A stretch of 64,000 bases of DNA from Nematopogon swammerdamellus (taxonomy: Eukaryota > Arthropoda > Insecta > Lepidoptera > Adelidae), in the NCBI GenBank assembly GCA_946902875.1, contig OX336337.1, positions 1,736,001-1,800,000 on the forward strand. Direction: 5' to 3'. The position numbers and the translations under genes are program-made. Positions 53,801 through 64,000 of the stretch are shown here, piece after piece. Under the pieces are notes generated by a model. The model was not told the DNA's origin. It was given only the letters and a program-made list of their open reading frames with translations, and ran no database searches. Numbering within the stretch: position 1 is the first letter of the stretch; every line of letters begins with the position of its first letter.

Positions 53801-54050
53801 TTCTCCCTCTCCCTCTCCCTCTCCCTCTCCCTCTCCCTCTCCCTCTCCCTCTCCCTCTCCCTCTCCCTCTCCCTCTCCCTCTCCCTCTCCCTCTCCCTCT
53901 CCCTCTCCATCTCCCTCTCCCTCTCCCTCTCCCTCTCCCTCTCCCTCTCCCTCTCCCTCTCCCTCTCCCTCTCACTCTCCCTCTCCCTCTCACTCTCCCT
54001 CTCCCTCTCCCTCTCCCTCTCCCTCCATCTCTCTGCCTCTCCCTCCCTTC
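53801..54050 (+). repeat. (CTCCCT)n hexanucleotide array
   Basis: About 38 units with few interruptions (CATCTC, CACTCT). Open frames in both directions are repeat artefacts. Confidence 0.97.
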
Positions 54051-54159
54051 CGTTGAGTCTGGCCATCATCGATACTTGGAGTAAATATGGCAACCCCAAA
54101 GATGGTACACAGACATACATACAGACAGACAGAAAGCAGACGTTGGATTTTATTAAAGG

Positions 54160-54680
54160 TAAGGAAGAAAGGAAAGGATAAGGATAAGGGGGATTCCATC
54201 GCTCTACCTCCACCTCCCCTCCCGCCCCTCCCTCACCCCCTCCCTATATGCCTCTACTTACCCCTCCCCCCCCCCCCCCCTCTCCCCTCCCCCTTCAGGA
54301 TATTGTAATGTCATCGGTTCTTACTCGGGTGAATGATTCCGTGTCCGTTACATACAAATATTGCCAAGTGCTCTCATATTTCACTTCACTGCTACCCTCA
54401 TAAGCCATTTAGCGTGATGTAAGGAAGAAAGGAAAGGATAAGGATAAGGGGGATTCCATCGCTCTACCTCCACCTCCCCTCCCGCCCCTCCCTCACCCCC
54501 TCCCTATATGCCTCTACTTACCCCTCCCCCCCCCCCCCCCCCTCGCCCCTCCCCCTTCAGGATTTTGTAATGTCATCGGTTCTTACTCGGGTGAATGATT
54601 CCGTGTCCGTTACATACAAATATTGCCAAGTGCTCTCATATTTCACTTCACTGCTACCCTCATAAGCCATTTAGCGTGAT
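54160..54680 (+). repeat. 261-bp tandem duplication
   Basis: AAGGAAGAAAGGAAAGGATA to CATAAGCCATTTAGCGTGAT occurs twice in tandem (54160-54420 and 54421-54680), differing in poly-C length and a few bases. Confidence 0.93.
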
Positions 54681-54830
54681 AGTAAGTAGCCTATGGGAAG
54701 AATCAAGCTATCCGTAGAATTTTGTTTTATTAAAATCGGTTCAGTGGTTCTCGAGTTATAAGCGGACAGACAGACACTCAGACATACAGAAAGCAGACGT
54801 TGGATTTTATTATAGGTAAGGAAGGAAGGA
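54640..54830 (+). mobile_element. S5 element, 5' truncated
   Basis: CTCTCATATTTCACTTCACT to TTTTATTATAGGTAAGG. Confidence 0.8.
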
Positions 54831-54834
54831 TATG

Positions 54835-55075
54835 GCCGATATAACAACAAATAATAAAAAGTAAAAAAATCACGGGGTTCCCATAGAAGAAACCAAAAAG
54901 TGCATGCGCGCGCGCCATCTACCGAATAGAATATGAAGCATTTTAACTAATCATGACATTGAACTAATATGAAGCATTTCATAATACGCCATAGATGGCG
55001 TGAGTGGCGCTAACCATGGCATGGCGATACAGAAACCCTCGGTGCGCGAGTCCGACTCGCACTTGGCCGTTTTTT
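54835..55075 (-). mobile_element. S3 element, 5' part
   Basis: ATGGCCGATATAACAACAAA to the CGACTCGCACTTGGCCG head. Confidence 0.82.
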
Positions 55076-55089
55076 TTTATATTAAGCGC

Positions 55090-55270
55090 GACATGTGGCA
55101 CCGAGCCACCCATACGGTGTCTGGCGACGCCCACGGACATTCGGTCGCATGCCGGGGCTACGAATGCCATGCAGGCCTGACAGGTGCCCATTCACCCCTC
55201 TCTTGAACGACCCGAGACTGTACTTGGGGGGAAATATGTGGGCAGGGATAGCGTTCCGTTCACGTTTGGC
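55090..55270 (-). mobile_element. LINE 3' coding tail fragment
   Basis: The minus strand reads SPKYSLGSFKRGVNGHLSGL then HGIRSP, same family as 4816-5000. Confidence 0.65.
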
Positions 55271-55384
55271 CGTTTTTAATTATTATTTGTTGTTTTACTT
55301 TTACAAGTGTTTTTCTCCATAAAAAAAAACACTTGACAGTATGCACTATAATCAATCACACAGTAGTACCTACATCACGAAGTA

Positions 55385-56295
55385 TCAATACTAATAATAA
55401 ATCTGTAAGGGTTTATCATGGAGTAAGTTACTTTGTTTTATGAGATACAAGCTGTGCCCGCGGCTCCGCCCGCTCTCATATTTCACTTCACTGCTAACCT
55501 CATAATAAGCCATTTAGCGTGATAGTAAGTAGCCTATAGTTGATGGGAAGAATCAAGCTATCCGTAGAATTTTGTTTTATTAAAATCGGTTCAGTGGTTC
55601 TCGAGTTATAAGCGGACAGACAGACAGACAGAAAGCAGACGTTGGATTTTATTATAGGTATATAATATACAAGCTGTGCCCGCGGCTCCGCCCGCTCTCA
55701 TATTTCACTTCACTGCTAACCTCATAAGCCATTTAGCGTGATAGTAAGTAGCCTATAGTTGATGGGAAGAATCAAGCTATCCGTAGAATTTTGTTTTATT
55801 AAAATCGGTTCAGTGGTTCTCGAGTTATAAGCGGACAGACAGACACTCAGACATACAGAAAGCAGACGTTGGATTTTATTATAGGTAAGGAATAAGGAAA
55901 GGAAAGGATAATATAATAATATAATATATATATATATATATATATAAGGAGATAAGGATAAGGAAGGAAGGAAGGATTGCTTTTGTAGACTCTATGGATG
56001 ATATTGAAACTAAATTGACGATTTTTAGAAATCTTTTCTGTATTTATGTATGTATGACTCTCCATAACTCTTAAACCGATGATCCGAATTCGATGAAACT
56101 TAGTACAAGCACATTTAGCTATACGAGACACAGGCTAGGCTAAATAAAATTCAGTTCCGGTTACGCTAAGATGTGGCTCTCATACAAACTGAATTGTTCC
56201 GCGCGCCGAAATAAAGGTACGGTAGCGGGCTTACGTACTGTCTTCTTTTTAAATACGAATTTCACGCGAGCGAAGCCGCGGGCAAAAGCTAGTAT
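55385..56295 (+). mobile_element. S6 element split by two S5 copies
   Basis: S6 starts at AATACTAATAATAAATCTGT and breaks at TTTTATGAGATA (55446). Two S5 copies (55445-55665 and 55667-55890) and simple repeats follow. S6 resumes near 55977 (GCTTTTGTAGACTCTATGG) and ends with CGAAGCCGCGGGCAAAAGCT. Confidence 0.85.
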
Positions 56296-56879
56296 TGTAT
56301 ATTTCTAAATCAATGAGAGTACATTTAGTGCAAAATATAATTTAATCATTATTTACCTATGTTTTACAAAATATTTAGTTTCGACATAGTTTGTTTATAA
56401 CCGACTTACAATTTTTTCGTGGCACGGCACCAATGACGTATCATGTACGGCACACGAAGATATAACTGAAGTGTACCATGGGGGGAAGTTTGCAGTATGG
56501 GGCGCGTAGGGTGGACGCGGGGAGGGGTTGGCCTGGTTTATATCCGCCGGAGCCAGAGAGGGGTGGCGGAGCGTGCGACGACGAAAATCTGCTTTACATT
56601 AATTGAATCCTTCATAATTTACATGCCGCCATGTTGGTTGACGTACGTCACGGCAGAGCGGACGGCATGACTGTTCGGTTGTAGCCATGTTGAATAATAT
56701 ATCAGGTCTTTCATTAGTAGGTAACGATACGCTAAGGGGTGTATGTGTATCAGATACTGATCACGTTCCCATACCAATTTTTTTACGTTTTTATATCGTA
56801 TATATTGTTCGGTAGTTTTGAACCAACCAACATGTATGAAGAAAATACATGTTCGTCATATTAAGAGTATGGGGTCAAT
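56296..56879. other. Intron, partly GC-rich, nothing recognised
   Basis: A GC-rich part at 56470-56580 and CGCCATGTTGG motifs at 56628-56640. No frame or repeat was supported. Confidence 0.45.
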
Positions 56880-57110
56880 CAGTCAGCGTCTAAGCGTCCA
56901 CTGCTGGACATACGCCTCTCCAATTTTTCTCCAGTCCTCCCGGCGGCGGCGCGGCCTTCAGCGGTATGGAACCACTGCTTTCCGCCGACGTATTTGATGT
57001 CGTCGTCCCACCTGGCGGATGGTCTTCCCACACTCCGTTTTCCTGCCCACGGCCAATGGGTAAGACGGGACAATTCGTTACTTTTAAACGCGTCATCTAA
57101 GCCATAGTAA
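56880..57110 (-). mobile_element. RTE-like LINE 3' coding fragment
   Basis: The minus strand reads WAGKRSVGRPSARWDDDIKY then QWFHTAEGRAA. GRP..RW.DDI is characteristic of the RTE-type C terminus. A partner fragment is at 13860-14025. Confidence 0.75.
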
Positions 57111-57169
57111 AAGGAGACGAGTAGGGTAAAAAAAACACACACACAACACCCCTCTTTTTGCGTTGGGCG

Positions 57170-57330
57170 TTAAAAAAACACGTTTCTAGTATAGGGCGCC
57201 CCCCTCAATTTTAGGATTTCAAAAAAAAATTTATTTGTTGGGATATCCGCCATAATGACACATATTGTTGTAACAATATCAACCGACCACCTATTACGGT
57301 TCAAAAGACAAAGCCCTTTAAGGCGGAAAC
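57170..57330 (+). mobile_element. S3 element, old fragment
   Basis: ATCCGCCATAATGACACATA and CCACCTATTACGGTTCAAAA are diverged S3 blocks. Confidence 0.5.
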
Positions 57331-57699
57331 ATGGCTCAAACCGTGCTACCCGAGCATTGATTGAAACACGAACCGTATGGCGATGTAAATAGGTGCGTGA
57401 TTCATTCTACTCGTGCGGTGGCTGATACGTCGTCCGCCGACGATGAACGCTTGCACGAAAATCACACTTTATATTAAATTTCACGTGTTGGAAAGATGGA
57501 AAAAAATATTTTTCTTTAGCTACGATTGTAGAGAAAAATATTATCTATATTTCTATGAGGGTCCTTTATTGAAACAATTTATGCTTCTCAAGAGAATTTA
57601 TTTGAAAGTAAAATTTTCGTACTTTTCGTAATGTTTTTGAGATTTATTTAATACTTTTCCAAAGTAGTAAAATATAATTTTTTTAGCTATGTTTGTTTA

Positions 57700-58104
57700 A
57701 TTTTTTTTTTATGTTATCCGGTATGTGTGGCTGAGTCAGAGGGGCCAAAGCACATGCTCTGACTAGCCAATATCACCTCCGAGAAGGTAGGTGCCATACC
57801 AGAGACTTCCCTGGATTGCTGGCTATACTGGACTAGAGGACAACACAACCGAGGCTGCTATGCGGCCATCTTACATCCAGTACGGTGGTACCAACCCAGT
57901 CGGCTATAATTTGAGCCTACCACCTAGTAAGGGGCAAGGGAAGGGACCTACAGTTTTACACCGGTTCCGAACGGTGAAGCAGCAGATGTAGGTATGCACG
58001 TAATTTTTTTCGTCAGAAAAAACTCATTGGTACACGGCGACCGGATTCGAACCTCGGACCTCCCGCATGAGAAGCCGAAGCCCAAACCACTCGGCCACCC
58101 GCCG
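57700..58104 (-). mobile_element. S1 SINE, full length
   Basis: Poly-T plus ATGTTATCCGG to the CGGCCACCCGCCGC head. Confidence 0.87.
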
Positions 58105-58319
58105 CTTTGTTTGCTAATTAAAGACGAATACATAACATATATTTTTTATAGATTTTTTATCTTACCAATAGCTAAACGATTTCGACAGACGGACGACGCG
58201 ACGTAGGCTGTAAGTACATAATAGGCTTTCTTAACCCGTACGGTACGGAAGCCTAAAAATGGGCCACTTGAGTCGCTATTCAGAGCGGCACAATGGGAGT
58301 GGCGAAATATTGTTCATAG

Positions 58320-59050
58320 CTTTTTATTAAGAAAGAAAGAAAGAAAGAAATATATTTATTCACAATCCATTTAACAGTAAAACACAATAATTTTTACAGG
58401 TACCGAATTACACATGAGGACGGTGAACCGGAAACCGCTCAGCTGAGACGCAGTTAAACTGCGCGCTGATTTTCAGCGGCTCCCGTGTTACATACAACAC
58501 ACACAGTAATAAATATTACTGAGTACAATATTAGAAAATAAAAATAAAACCTAAAACAAAACAAAAAACATTAATATTAAGAACGTGTATAAATTATAAG
58601 TATAGTAAAAAGCTCAGCATATTTAATTAAAAACAACAAAAACAACACTTAAAACATTAAAACGTGATGAGACTAATTAAAACATGATGAGAATAATATT
58701 ATATACGCATTTCATTTAAAAGAGAAAACAAAAAATAACGACTACATAAACACTACCTACCTTTAAAACATTAAAGAGCAATAATAATAACAAACATGAA
58801 ATATTATGACTAAAAAACAAATAACAGACTAGACATTAGAATGTTACCTACCTACATAAAATAAAATTTTAAAGACTAATTTGTCTAAACACAAACATAA
58901 AACCCACATATTACATCTTTTTATAGTAAGTATATGTTAATAGGCTGATGTAAATGTCAGGGGAATGGAGTTATGCCTTGTGTTTCATGGTTTGTTCCTT
59001 GCTCTACCCTCGCGGAGGATAGTCGGCAAAGAATTCCAAAATATAGACCT
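58320..59050 (-). mobile_element. LINE 3' fragment with UTR
   Basis: The minus strand near 58950-59050 reads SIFWNSLPTILREGRARNKP. Long AT-rich DNA with an AAGA microsatellite at 58328-58350 would be its 3' UTR. Confidence 0.5.
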
Positions 59051-59159
59051 GTCATATTATAATTCTATGTATTTATTTACACATTTTCTTTTTATAACAA
59101 TTTTACATTTTTACATTATTAACAACTAAACATTAAAATCTAAAATTGATACAAAAAAC

Positions 59160-59420
59160 AAATGGAGTTTCCACCACCACCGGCGCGGCGCGGCGCGGCG
59201 GGGCGAACCCAGGCTACCGACGGTCGGGCCCTAGGGAGAGAAACCTCCGGACGATGCGTGCGGTGTCGAGCAGGGCTGCCTTCTGGATCTGGCCCTTGAC
59301 CCAAACACTCAGCGAGAGCCTCTCAAGGTGGTCATCGAGGCTCTTCGCTATCAGCCCATGCGCCGAAACGACTATGGGCACAACGATTGTCGAGTCGACG
59401 GGCTACATTTGGGTCACTCA
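59160..59420 (-). mobile_element. LINE 3' coding fragment, LSLSxWVKGQI family
   Basis: The minus strand has HLERLSLSVWVKGQIQKAAL then DTARIVRRFLSLGPDRR, the same family as 33280-33440. A further LINE tail remnant (SLKRGVNGHLSDW, plus strand) adjoins at 59415-59560. Confidence 0.68.
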
Positions 59421-59569
59421 AGAGGGGCGTGAATGGGCACCTGTCAGACTGGCACCGCATTCGCGCACGACCCCCGCATGCGACCGAATGTCTATGGGTG
59501 TCTTTAGACACATTATGGTTTATGGGTCATGCAGCGCATGACATAATCTGTAATGACATTTCATCGGCC

Positions 59570-60255
59570 CGAGCGACGAGGTGATGCTCTTTCTACACTT
59601 TTGAATCGCCTGACCGTCAGTTTATTATACGAGTTAATATTTTACGAGAAGGGGAGGAGAATGTCAAGGAGCAGAGTCGGCCTGTTGCGATTCTGTGCCT
59701 ATAAAATGTATGAAGCGAGCGAAACATTTAAATCTCAAATGAAACGTTGTATTTAGCTTAAGCGTTGTTTATTCTCGCTGTATTTCTCTCAGAAGTATAA
59801 TATATTATATATATATATACATATATAATATATATACCAAGGATTCCCAACCTTTTATAGAATGTGACAACATATGGAACACTCGTTGCCCAGCGTGTGA
59901 CAAGTGTCTCTTTGTAGTAACAGCTCCTTACAGTTTACTCTTAAATATGTAAACTGTAAATAATGTACTTCCGATAATAAAGTTGTCTTATGTGGTTATA
60001 AAAAACATAGCCTATTTTTAATACAATCTTTACAATGTTTAAGAAAAGAAAGCATTTGCACAATGGATTTACTTTTTTGCTTTGTGCAAATAGTTTTTTT
60101 TTTCAAACCACATGCCACGACAATGAGATCAAAAAACGAATACGCTCTACCCTACACACTCCCCCTAAACCATCAGAGCGCATGGATGATGTGTATGGTA
60201 TTGGTGTGTGCCTACTCGCTAATTAAAAAAAATATATCATTCAGAATTAACTCAC
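59570..60255. other. Intron, nothing recognised
   Basis: A TATA tract at 59800-59835 is the only feature. Confidence 0.5.
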
Positions 60256-60470
60256 ATGCTTTCCAGCGGCCATCAGAGGCAGCAGCCGCGCGGTCCGCGG
60301 CCGCAGTTTAGACCTCTGCCGCAGCAGCAACAGCGCCCCGCCCGCCACCAGCAGCGCCACGCAGGCGCCCGCCGCGGCGCCCCACGCGGCGCCCCACGCC
60401 GCGGACCAGGCGCCCGCGCCGGCGCCGCCGCCCTCCGCGTCGCCACCGCCAGATACGCCCCTGATGCCAT
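60256..60470 (-). CDS. Syt12: Syt12-like synaptotagmin, transmembrane exon
   Basis: The 215-bp exon follows CCTCCAACAG and ends AAGCAT before GTGAGTTAAT (phases 1 in, 0 out). It encodes GIRGVSGGGDAEGGGAGAGA, then an Ala/Trp-rich stretch and the hydrophobic segment GACVALLVAGGALLLL at about exon residues 34-49. RQRSKLRPRTAR follows. A Gly-rich luminal part, one membrane span and a basic stop-transfer are the expected synaptotagmin N-terminal layout. The first codon is split, so at least one upstream exon with the start ATG is missing. About 33 kb of intron separates it from the next proposed exon. Confidence 0.8.
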
Positions 60471-60540
60471 CTGTTGGAGGTTTTATTAATCTTTAAGTAA
60501 TTTTAAAATGTATTTTTAAATATTACATATTATTATATTA

Positions 60541-61060
60541 TTTTTACAGTGAAAATGTAATGTATATTGTAAATGTAATAAGTGAGTCTCTAAAAACCAT
60601 AACGATCCTTCCATTATTTAAGAAGAAATTAAAAAGTTGGCTAGTTACCATTGGTATAAAAGAATCAGAAGAAATGATGAAAACTATGGTATAGGAAAAA
60701 AAAGTTTTACATAAGTTATAAGTATAAAGTAAAAAATACATAAATATAAACGTAGTTCATAAATAGATAGATAATGCGAATTTTTTTTATAGGTAGGTAA
60801 GTATTTAGATTAAATTGAATTGTTCAATCTTGTAATATTTAATATTTAAAATGTATCTTTTAATGCGTATTCGCAAGCACTGCTGTCCACAGGACAGACC
60901 ACTTTAGGTCTAGCGTGGACAGCAGGGTACACAGTACAATGTGTTTTTTTTTCTTTATCTCTATATGTAAATTTATTCGTTTTTAGTACTGTTTCTTGTT
61001 TTTCAATTATGTATTTTTAAGAATAAACCATTTTTTGATTTGATTGATTTGATTTAATGT
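60541..61060 (+). mobile_element. LINE 3' end
   Basis: The plus strand reads ISESLKTITILPLFKKKLKS then WLVTIG and a stop, a LINE-like C-terminal tail. The 3' UTR ends in a TTTGA microsatellite at 61036-61055. It lies between the true membrane exon and its truncated copy. Confidence 0.55.
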
Positions 61061-61220
61061 TTTTTTAAACTAACATTAATATAAATTGAATAATATTCAA
61101 TATAAAATCTTATATATTTAATATAAATAACCAGACCCATATTTAAAAAAATACATGAAATAAAAAAAATTAAGTGCCTGATAAAAAGTATTATTTTGAT
61201 AGAATAAAAAAAGTAGAAAT

Positions 61221-61315
61221 TCAACCGGCGCCCCACGTCGCGGACCAGGCGCCGCCTCCGCCGCCCTCCGACTCGCCACCGCCAGATACGCCCCTGATGC
61301 CAACTGTTGGGAGTT
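61221..61315 (-). pseudogene. Truncated duplicate of the transmembrane exon
   Basis: On the minus strand the acceptor CCCAACAG, then TGGCATCAGGGGCGTATCTG and GCGGTGGCGA, repeats the first part of exon 60470-60256. It encodes the Gly-rich part and then breaks off at GGGGCGCCGG before the hydrophobic segment. No donor is kept, so it cannot replace the exon. Confidence 0.88.
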
Positions 61316-61444
61316 TGGGAGGTTGAAATAACATTAAAGAATAAGTAATTAAGAATGTAAAATTTCGAGGCTTTTTTTTATGGGACCAGACGTAACAAAA
61401 AGTAAATTAAAAATGTTTATTATCAACAGAATAAAAATAAATAA

Positions 61445-61735
61445 AAAAAAGCGGCCAAATGCGAGTCGAACTCCCGCACCGAGGGTTCCGTATGGCCATG
61501 TCATGGTCAGCGCTACTCACGCCATCTATGCATAGTTAAAACGCTTCACACTCTTTTCGGTAGACGGCGCGTATAGACTTTTTATTTTCTTGTATGGGGA
61601 CCCCTATTAATTTTTTTACATTTTCTTATTTTTATTATTTTTTGTTATATCGGCCATAATAACAAATATTCTGTGAAAAATTCAACGGGCTACCTAGTAC
61701 GGTTCAAGAGATACAGTCCTCGGACATACAGAGTT
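61445..61735 (+). mobile_element. S3 element, truncated tail
   Basis: GGCCAAATGCGAGTCGAACT to GAGATACAGTCCTCGGACAT, running directly into an S1 fragment. Confidence 0.8.
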
Positions 61736-61912
61736 TTTTCTGACGAAAAAATTTACGTGCATACTTTCACCTGCTGCTTCACCGTTCGGAAACGGTGTAA
61801 AACTGTAGGCCCCTTCCCTTGCCCCTTACTAGGTGGTAGGCTCAAATTGTAGCCGACTGGGTTGGTTGGTACCAACGTACTGAATGTAAGATGGCCGCAT
61901 AGCAGCCTCGAC
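61727..61912 (+). mobile_element. S1 SINE fragment
   Basis: GAGTTTTTTCTGACGAAAAA to the CATAGCAGCCTCG block, lacking both head and tail. Confidence 0.78.
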
Positions 61913-62042
61913 CGGCTACACTGAACTGGACGGAAAACACGAACTATATAGCCGTTTCAACCGATCTTTCACTCAGTGCTGTCTAAGCTGTATCTTTTAG
62001 TCGCCTTCTACGACATGCACGAGGAGAGATTCAGTGGGGCTA
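61913..62042 (-). mobile_element. S2 SINE fragment
   Basis: CGGCTACACTGAACTGGACG to the GAGAGATTCAGTGGGGCTAT block. Confidence 0.7.
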
Positions 62043-62265
62043 TTATTTTTATTTTAATGAATGTAATCTGAAAAGAAATCTATAGGAAATACAACAAACA
62101 GTTGCCAAACGCGGCGGTGAATTTGTAATTCTTCGGAACTTCACGAATTTTTCTTGAAATGGCGCTCGCTGAAGGTCTCCAAATTACAGTGTCGAATCGA
62201 AAGCGGTTACAATTTAAGGTGACGCGACGTGAGGCTGCGTTTGACTCGAATTTCAAGTTACTCAC

Positions 62266-62380
62266 CTGACAGATTCAGTTTTAATATATGTAATACTTCA
62301 TCTATCAGCGCAGATCGAAAGCTTTTTGAAAACAGGATTTGATTAACTTCGCTCGATAGAAAAAAATCATGAACATGCCT
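62266..62380 (-). other. Candidate upstream exon of the Syt12-like gene
   Basis: A good acceptor (TTTTGTCATTCAG) and a near-perfect donor (CTGTCAG before GTGAGTAAC) bound 115 bp. One frame is open throughout (RHVHDFFLSSEVNQILFSKS onwards, phases 0 in, 1 out), and phase 1 fits the membrane exon, giving Asp at the junction. There is no in-frame ATG and the codon use is AT-rich, unlike the other exons. It may be 5' UTR, coding or chance. Confidence 0.28.
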
Positions 62381-62449
62381 CTGAATGACAAAATGAAGGC
62401 TTTGGAAAAAAATATATTTTATTTGTTGAATACGGTGTTGCAACCCCAA

Positions 62450-62914
62450 CCGTAAAACCCGAAAGGGTTCGTGAAATAGAACAACTTTTGTTCTACGACT
62501 TTTTTATTTGAAGAAAAACAATTTTTTTTCTCCATACATTTTGAGAATAGGTAATTAAAATTTGTATGGAAAATAATTTTTGTTTTGTTTCAAAAAATGT
62601 TTTTTCTTCCCCGAAGTCGTTTAGTTTCACATATAGAATAACCCCCTTATGTCAGTTAAAAATATTACGGGGGCAACTGCAACACCGGTATATCTAAATC
62701 CGTAGCTTTTTACTTTTTTGTTTCAATCCGTAGTTTTGGAATAAAAATAAAAACCAAATTTTTTATTGATTGATTGTGTTGCATCGTACTCCAAGCAGCG
62801 AAATCAGCGCCTTGAAAGAGGAGTACGGGTGAATATGGGTTGACAGGGCCTTAAGGCAACTTAGTTCACATTCCCACATCTAGGTAATGTAATAAAATGC
62901 CCTATATATGGTAC
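62450..62914. other. AT-rich stretch, nothing recognised
   Basis: No frame or known repeat was supported. The GTTCTACGACTTTTTTATTT area may belong to a dispersed element. Confidence 0.4.
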
Positions 62915-63006
62915 TAGTTTTTTCCCGCGGCTTCGCTCGCGGTAGACTCAGTCAGTTTAATAGCAAATCCGATTTAAATGCAAACATGATATTAAATGAT
63001 CATTAT

Positions 63007-63395
63007 ATTTTTTTATGTAGTCCGGTATGGGTGGCTGAGTCGGAGGCTGACCAGCCAATATAACCTCTGAGAAGGTAGGTGCCATACCGGAGACTTCCCT
63101 GGATTGCTGGCTATATTGGACTAAAAGAGAACACAACCGAGGCTGCTATGCGGCCATCTTACATTCAGTACGTTGGTACCAACCCAGTCGCCCACAATTT
63201 GAGCCTACCACCTAGCAAAGGTCAAGGGAAGGGGCCTACAGTTTAACACCGGTTTCGAACGGTGAAGCAGCAGGTGTAGGTATGCACGTAAATTTTTTCG
63301 TCAGAAAAACTCATTGGTATATGCCGACCGGATTCGAACCTCGAACCTCTCGCATGAGAAGCCGATGATGCCCAAACCACTCGGCCACCCGCCGC
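63007..63395 (-). mobile_element. S1 SINE nested in the S5-related element
   Basis: TTTTTTATGTAGTCCGGTAT to the GGCCACCCGCCGCG head. Confidence 0.87.
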
Positions 63396-63413
63396 GCTCA
63401 TATATCTCTTCTC

Positions 63414-63785
63414 TTATTTTTTTATCGAAACTGACACGGTTGGCTACATCACCTACGACGTCCGTGATGTCAGCCCATAACACCGGGTAAACTAGGTACC
63501 ATGTCAGTGCTTCCTCCTTTGATCGTGCCGGCTACACTGAACTGGTCGGAAAACACAAACTATTTATGTACATAGCCGTTTCGACCGACGTTTCATTCAG
63601 TGCGGTAGTACCAACCCGGGCGGGTTAAACCCTACCACCAAGTAAGATTAGGAGGGAAGGTACCTACAGTTTTACGAGGAATCCGAACCTCGGTCAGCCT
63701 CCAACGGTCAGCGGTCACCCATCCAAGTACTGACCGCACCCAGCGTACAGTTGACTGTCTGCACCACTGAGCTATCGAGGCTGAC
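63414..63785 (-). mobile_element. S2 SINE with chimeric head, nested
   Basis: TTTTTTTATCGAAACTGACA to TCGAGGCTGAC. The reverse 5S-like block CGGTCACCCATCCAAGTACT lies at 63712-63731. Confidence 0.87.
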
Positions 63786-64000
63786 AAAAATTTTAATATC
63801 TCATATTCAATCTTTCTCTCCCGTCCATACTATACTTTCTTTGATACTGCTCAGCCCTAAGGCTATATAGCGTGATGATATATAGCCTATAGTGAGCCTC
63901 AAGAGCTACTATTTCAATTGGTGCAAACCGCATCAAAATCTGTACAGTGGTTCCGGAGTTCACCTTAAACATACTTGCATAATTATTTACTGTCGGTAAC

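Larger units (their letters stand above)
62915..64000 (+). mobile_element. S5-related element split by two SINEs, runs off the window
   Basis: TACTAGTTTTTTCCCGCGGC and the GGTAGACTCAGTCAGTTTAA block at 62915-63000 continue at 63790 with TCTTTCTCTCCCGTCCATAC and CTCAGCCCTAAGGCTATATA, as in the unbroken copy at 18884-19210. Confidence 0.8.

Noticed and set aside
53620..54213. 197-residue frame rich in Arg and Glu
   Set aside because: It is a translation of the CTCCCT hexanucleotide repeat.
60273..60470. Frame starting MASGAYLAVATRRAAAP as the membrane exon product
   Set aside because: It is in a different frame from the one that gives the hydrophobic span and the phase match; it lacks any membrane segment.

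Overview
The window looks like lepidopteran (moth or butterfly) nuclear DNA. It is AT-rich, has no bacterial-style operons, and is packed with short interspersed elements, truncated LINE tails, TTAA-flanked piggyBac-type and 8-bp-TSD hAT and P-like transposons, and the CCCGCGGCTTCGCTCGCG-type dispersed element common in moths. The assignment to Lepidoptera comes from repeat style and is an inference.

The one clear host gene is on the minus strand and spans at least 5538-60470. It is a synaptotagmin, most like Syt12. I could chain twelve exons whose splice phases all agree. In transcript order they are: transmembrane exon 60470-60256; linker exons 27389-27316, 26112-25989, 22952-22797, 17209-17033 and 14566-14316; C2A exons 13784-13549, 12326-12119 and the first part of 10737-10511; C2B in the rest of 10737-10511, 8099-7954 and the terminal exon 5687-5538 with its stop codon. 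The chain encodes about 654 residues. The start codon lies upstream of 60470: either in an unproven exon at 62380-62266 or beyond the right edge. The exon that most ORF callers would miss is the last one, which closes C2B with HWAQM...MWHTLR and a stop. The C2 domains carry the cytosolic membrane- and protein-binding function. C2B has lost the loop-3 aspartates and has a six-glycine run there, so a Ca2+-independent C2B is likely, as in Syt12.

The most unusual feature is the state of the splice junctions in this gene. Three junctions are caught inside tandem arrays that copy the splice site itself: a 125-bp unit carrying the 5' splice site of exon 17209-17033 (about 8 copies), a 50-bp unit carrying the 3' splice site of exon 14566-14316 (22 copies), and a 44-bp unit abutting and resembling the 3' splice site of the terminal exon (17 copies). 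Two further exons (26112 and 22952) have older, decayed arrays just upstream of their acceptors. A fourth junction, the acceptor of exon 10737-10511, was hit by a hAT transposon whose 8-bp target duplication is the splice site, so the site now exists on both sides of the element.

The rest is intron or flank filled with repeats. These include at least six recurring short-element families (called S1 to S6 here), two different THAP-encoding P-like transposons with perfect 8-bp target duplications (21569-22696 and 48721-51277), a piggyBac-like deletion derivative (8231-9182), two hAT elements, a TA-flanked MITE, several long hairpins, and many minisatellites and microsatellites. Family S2 has a head that fuses a tRNA-like A box to a 5S rRNA-like segment. 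Family names S1-S6 are local labels, not database names. I see no other convincing host gene; 1-5537 appears to be 3' UTR plus repeat-filled flank.
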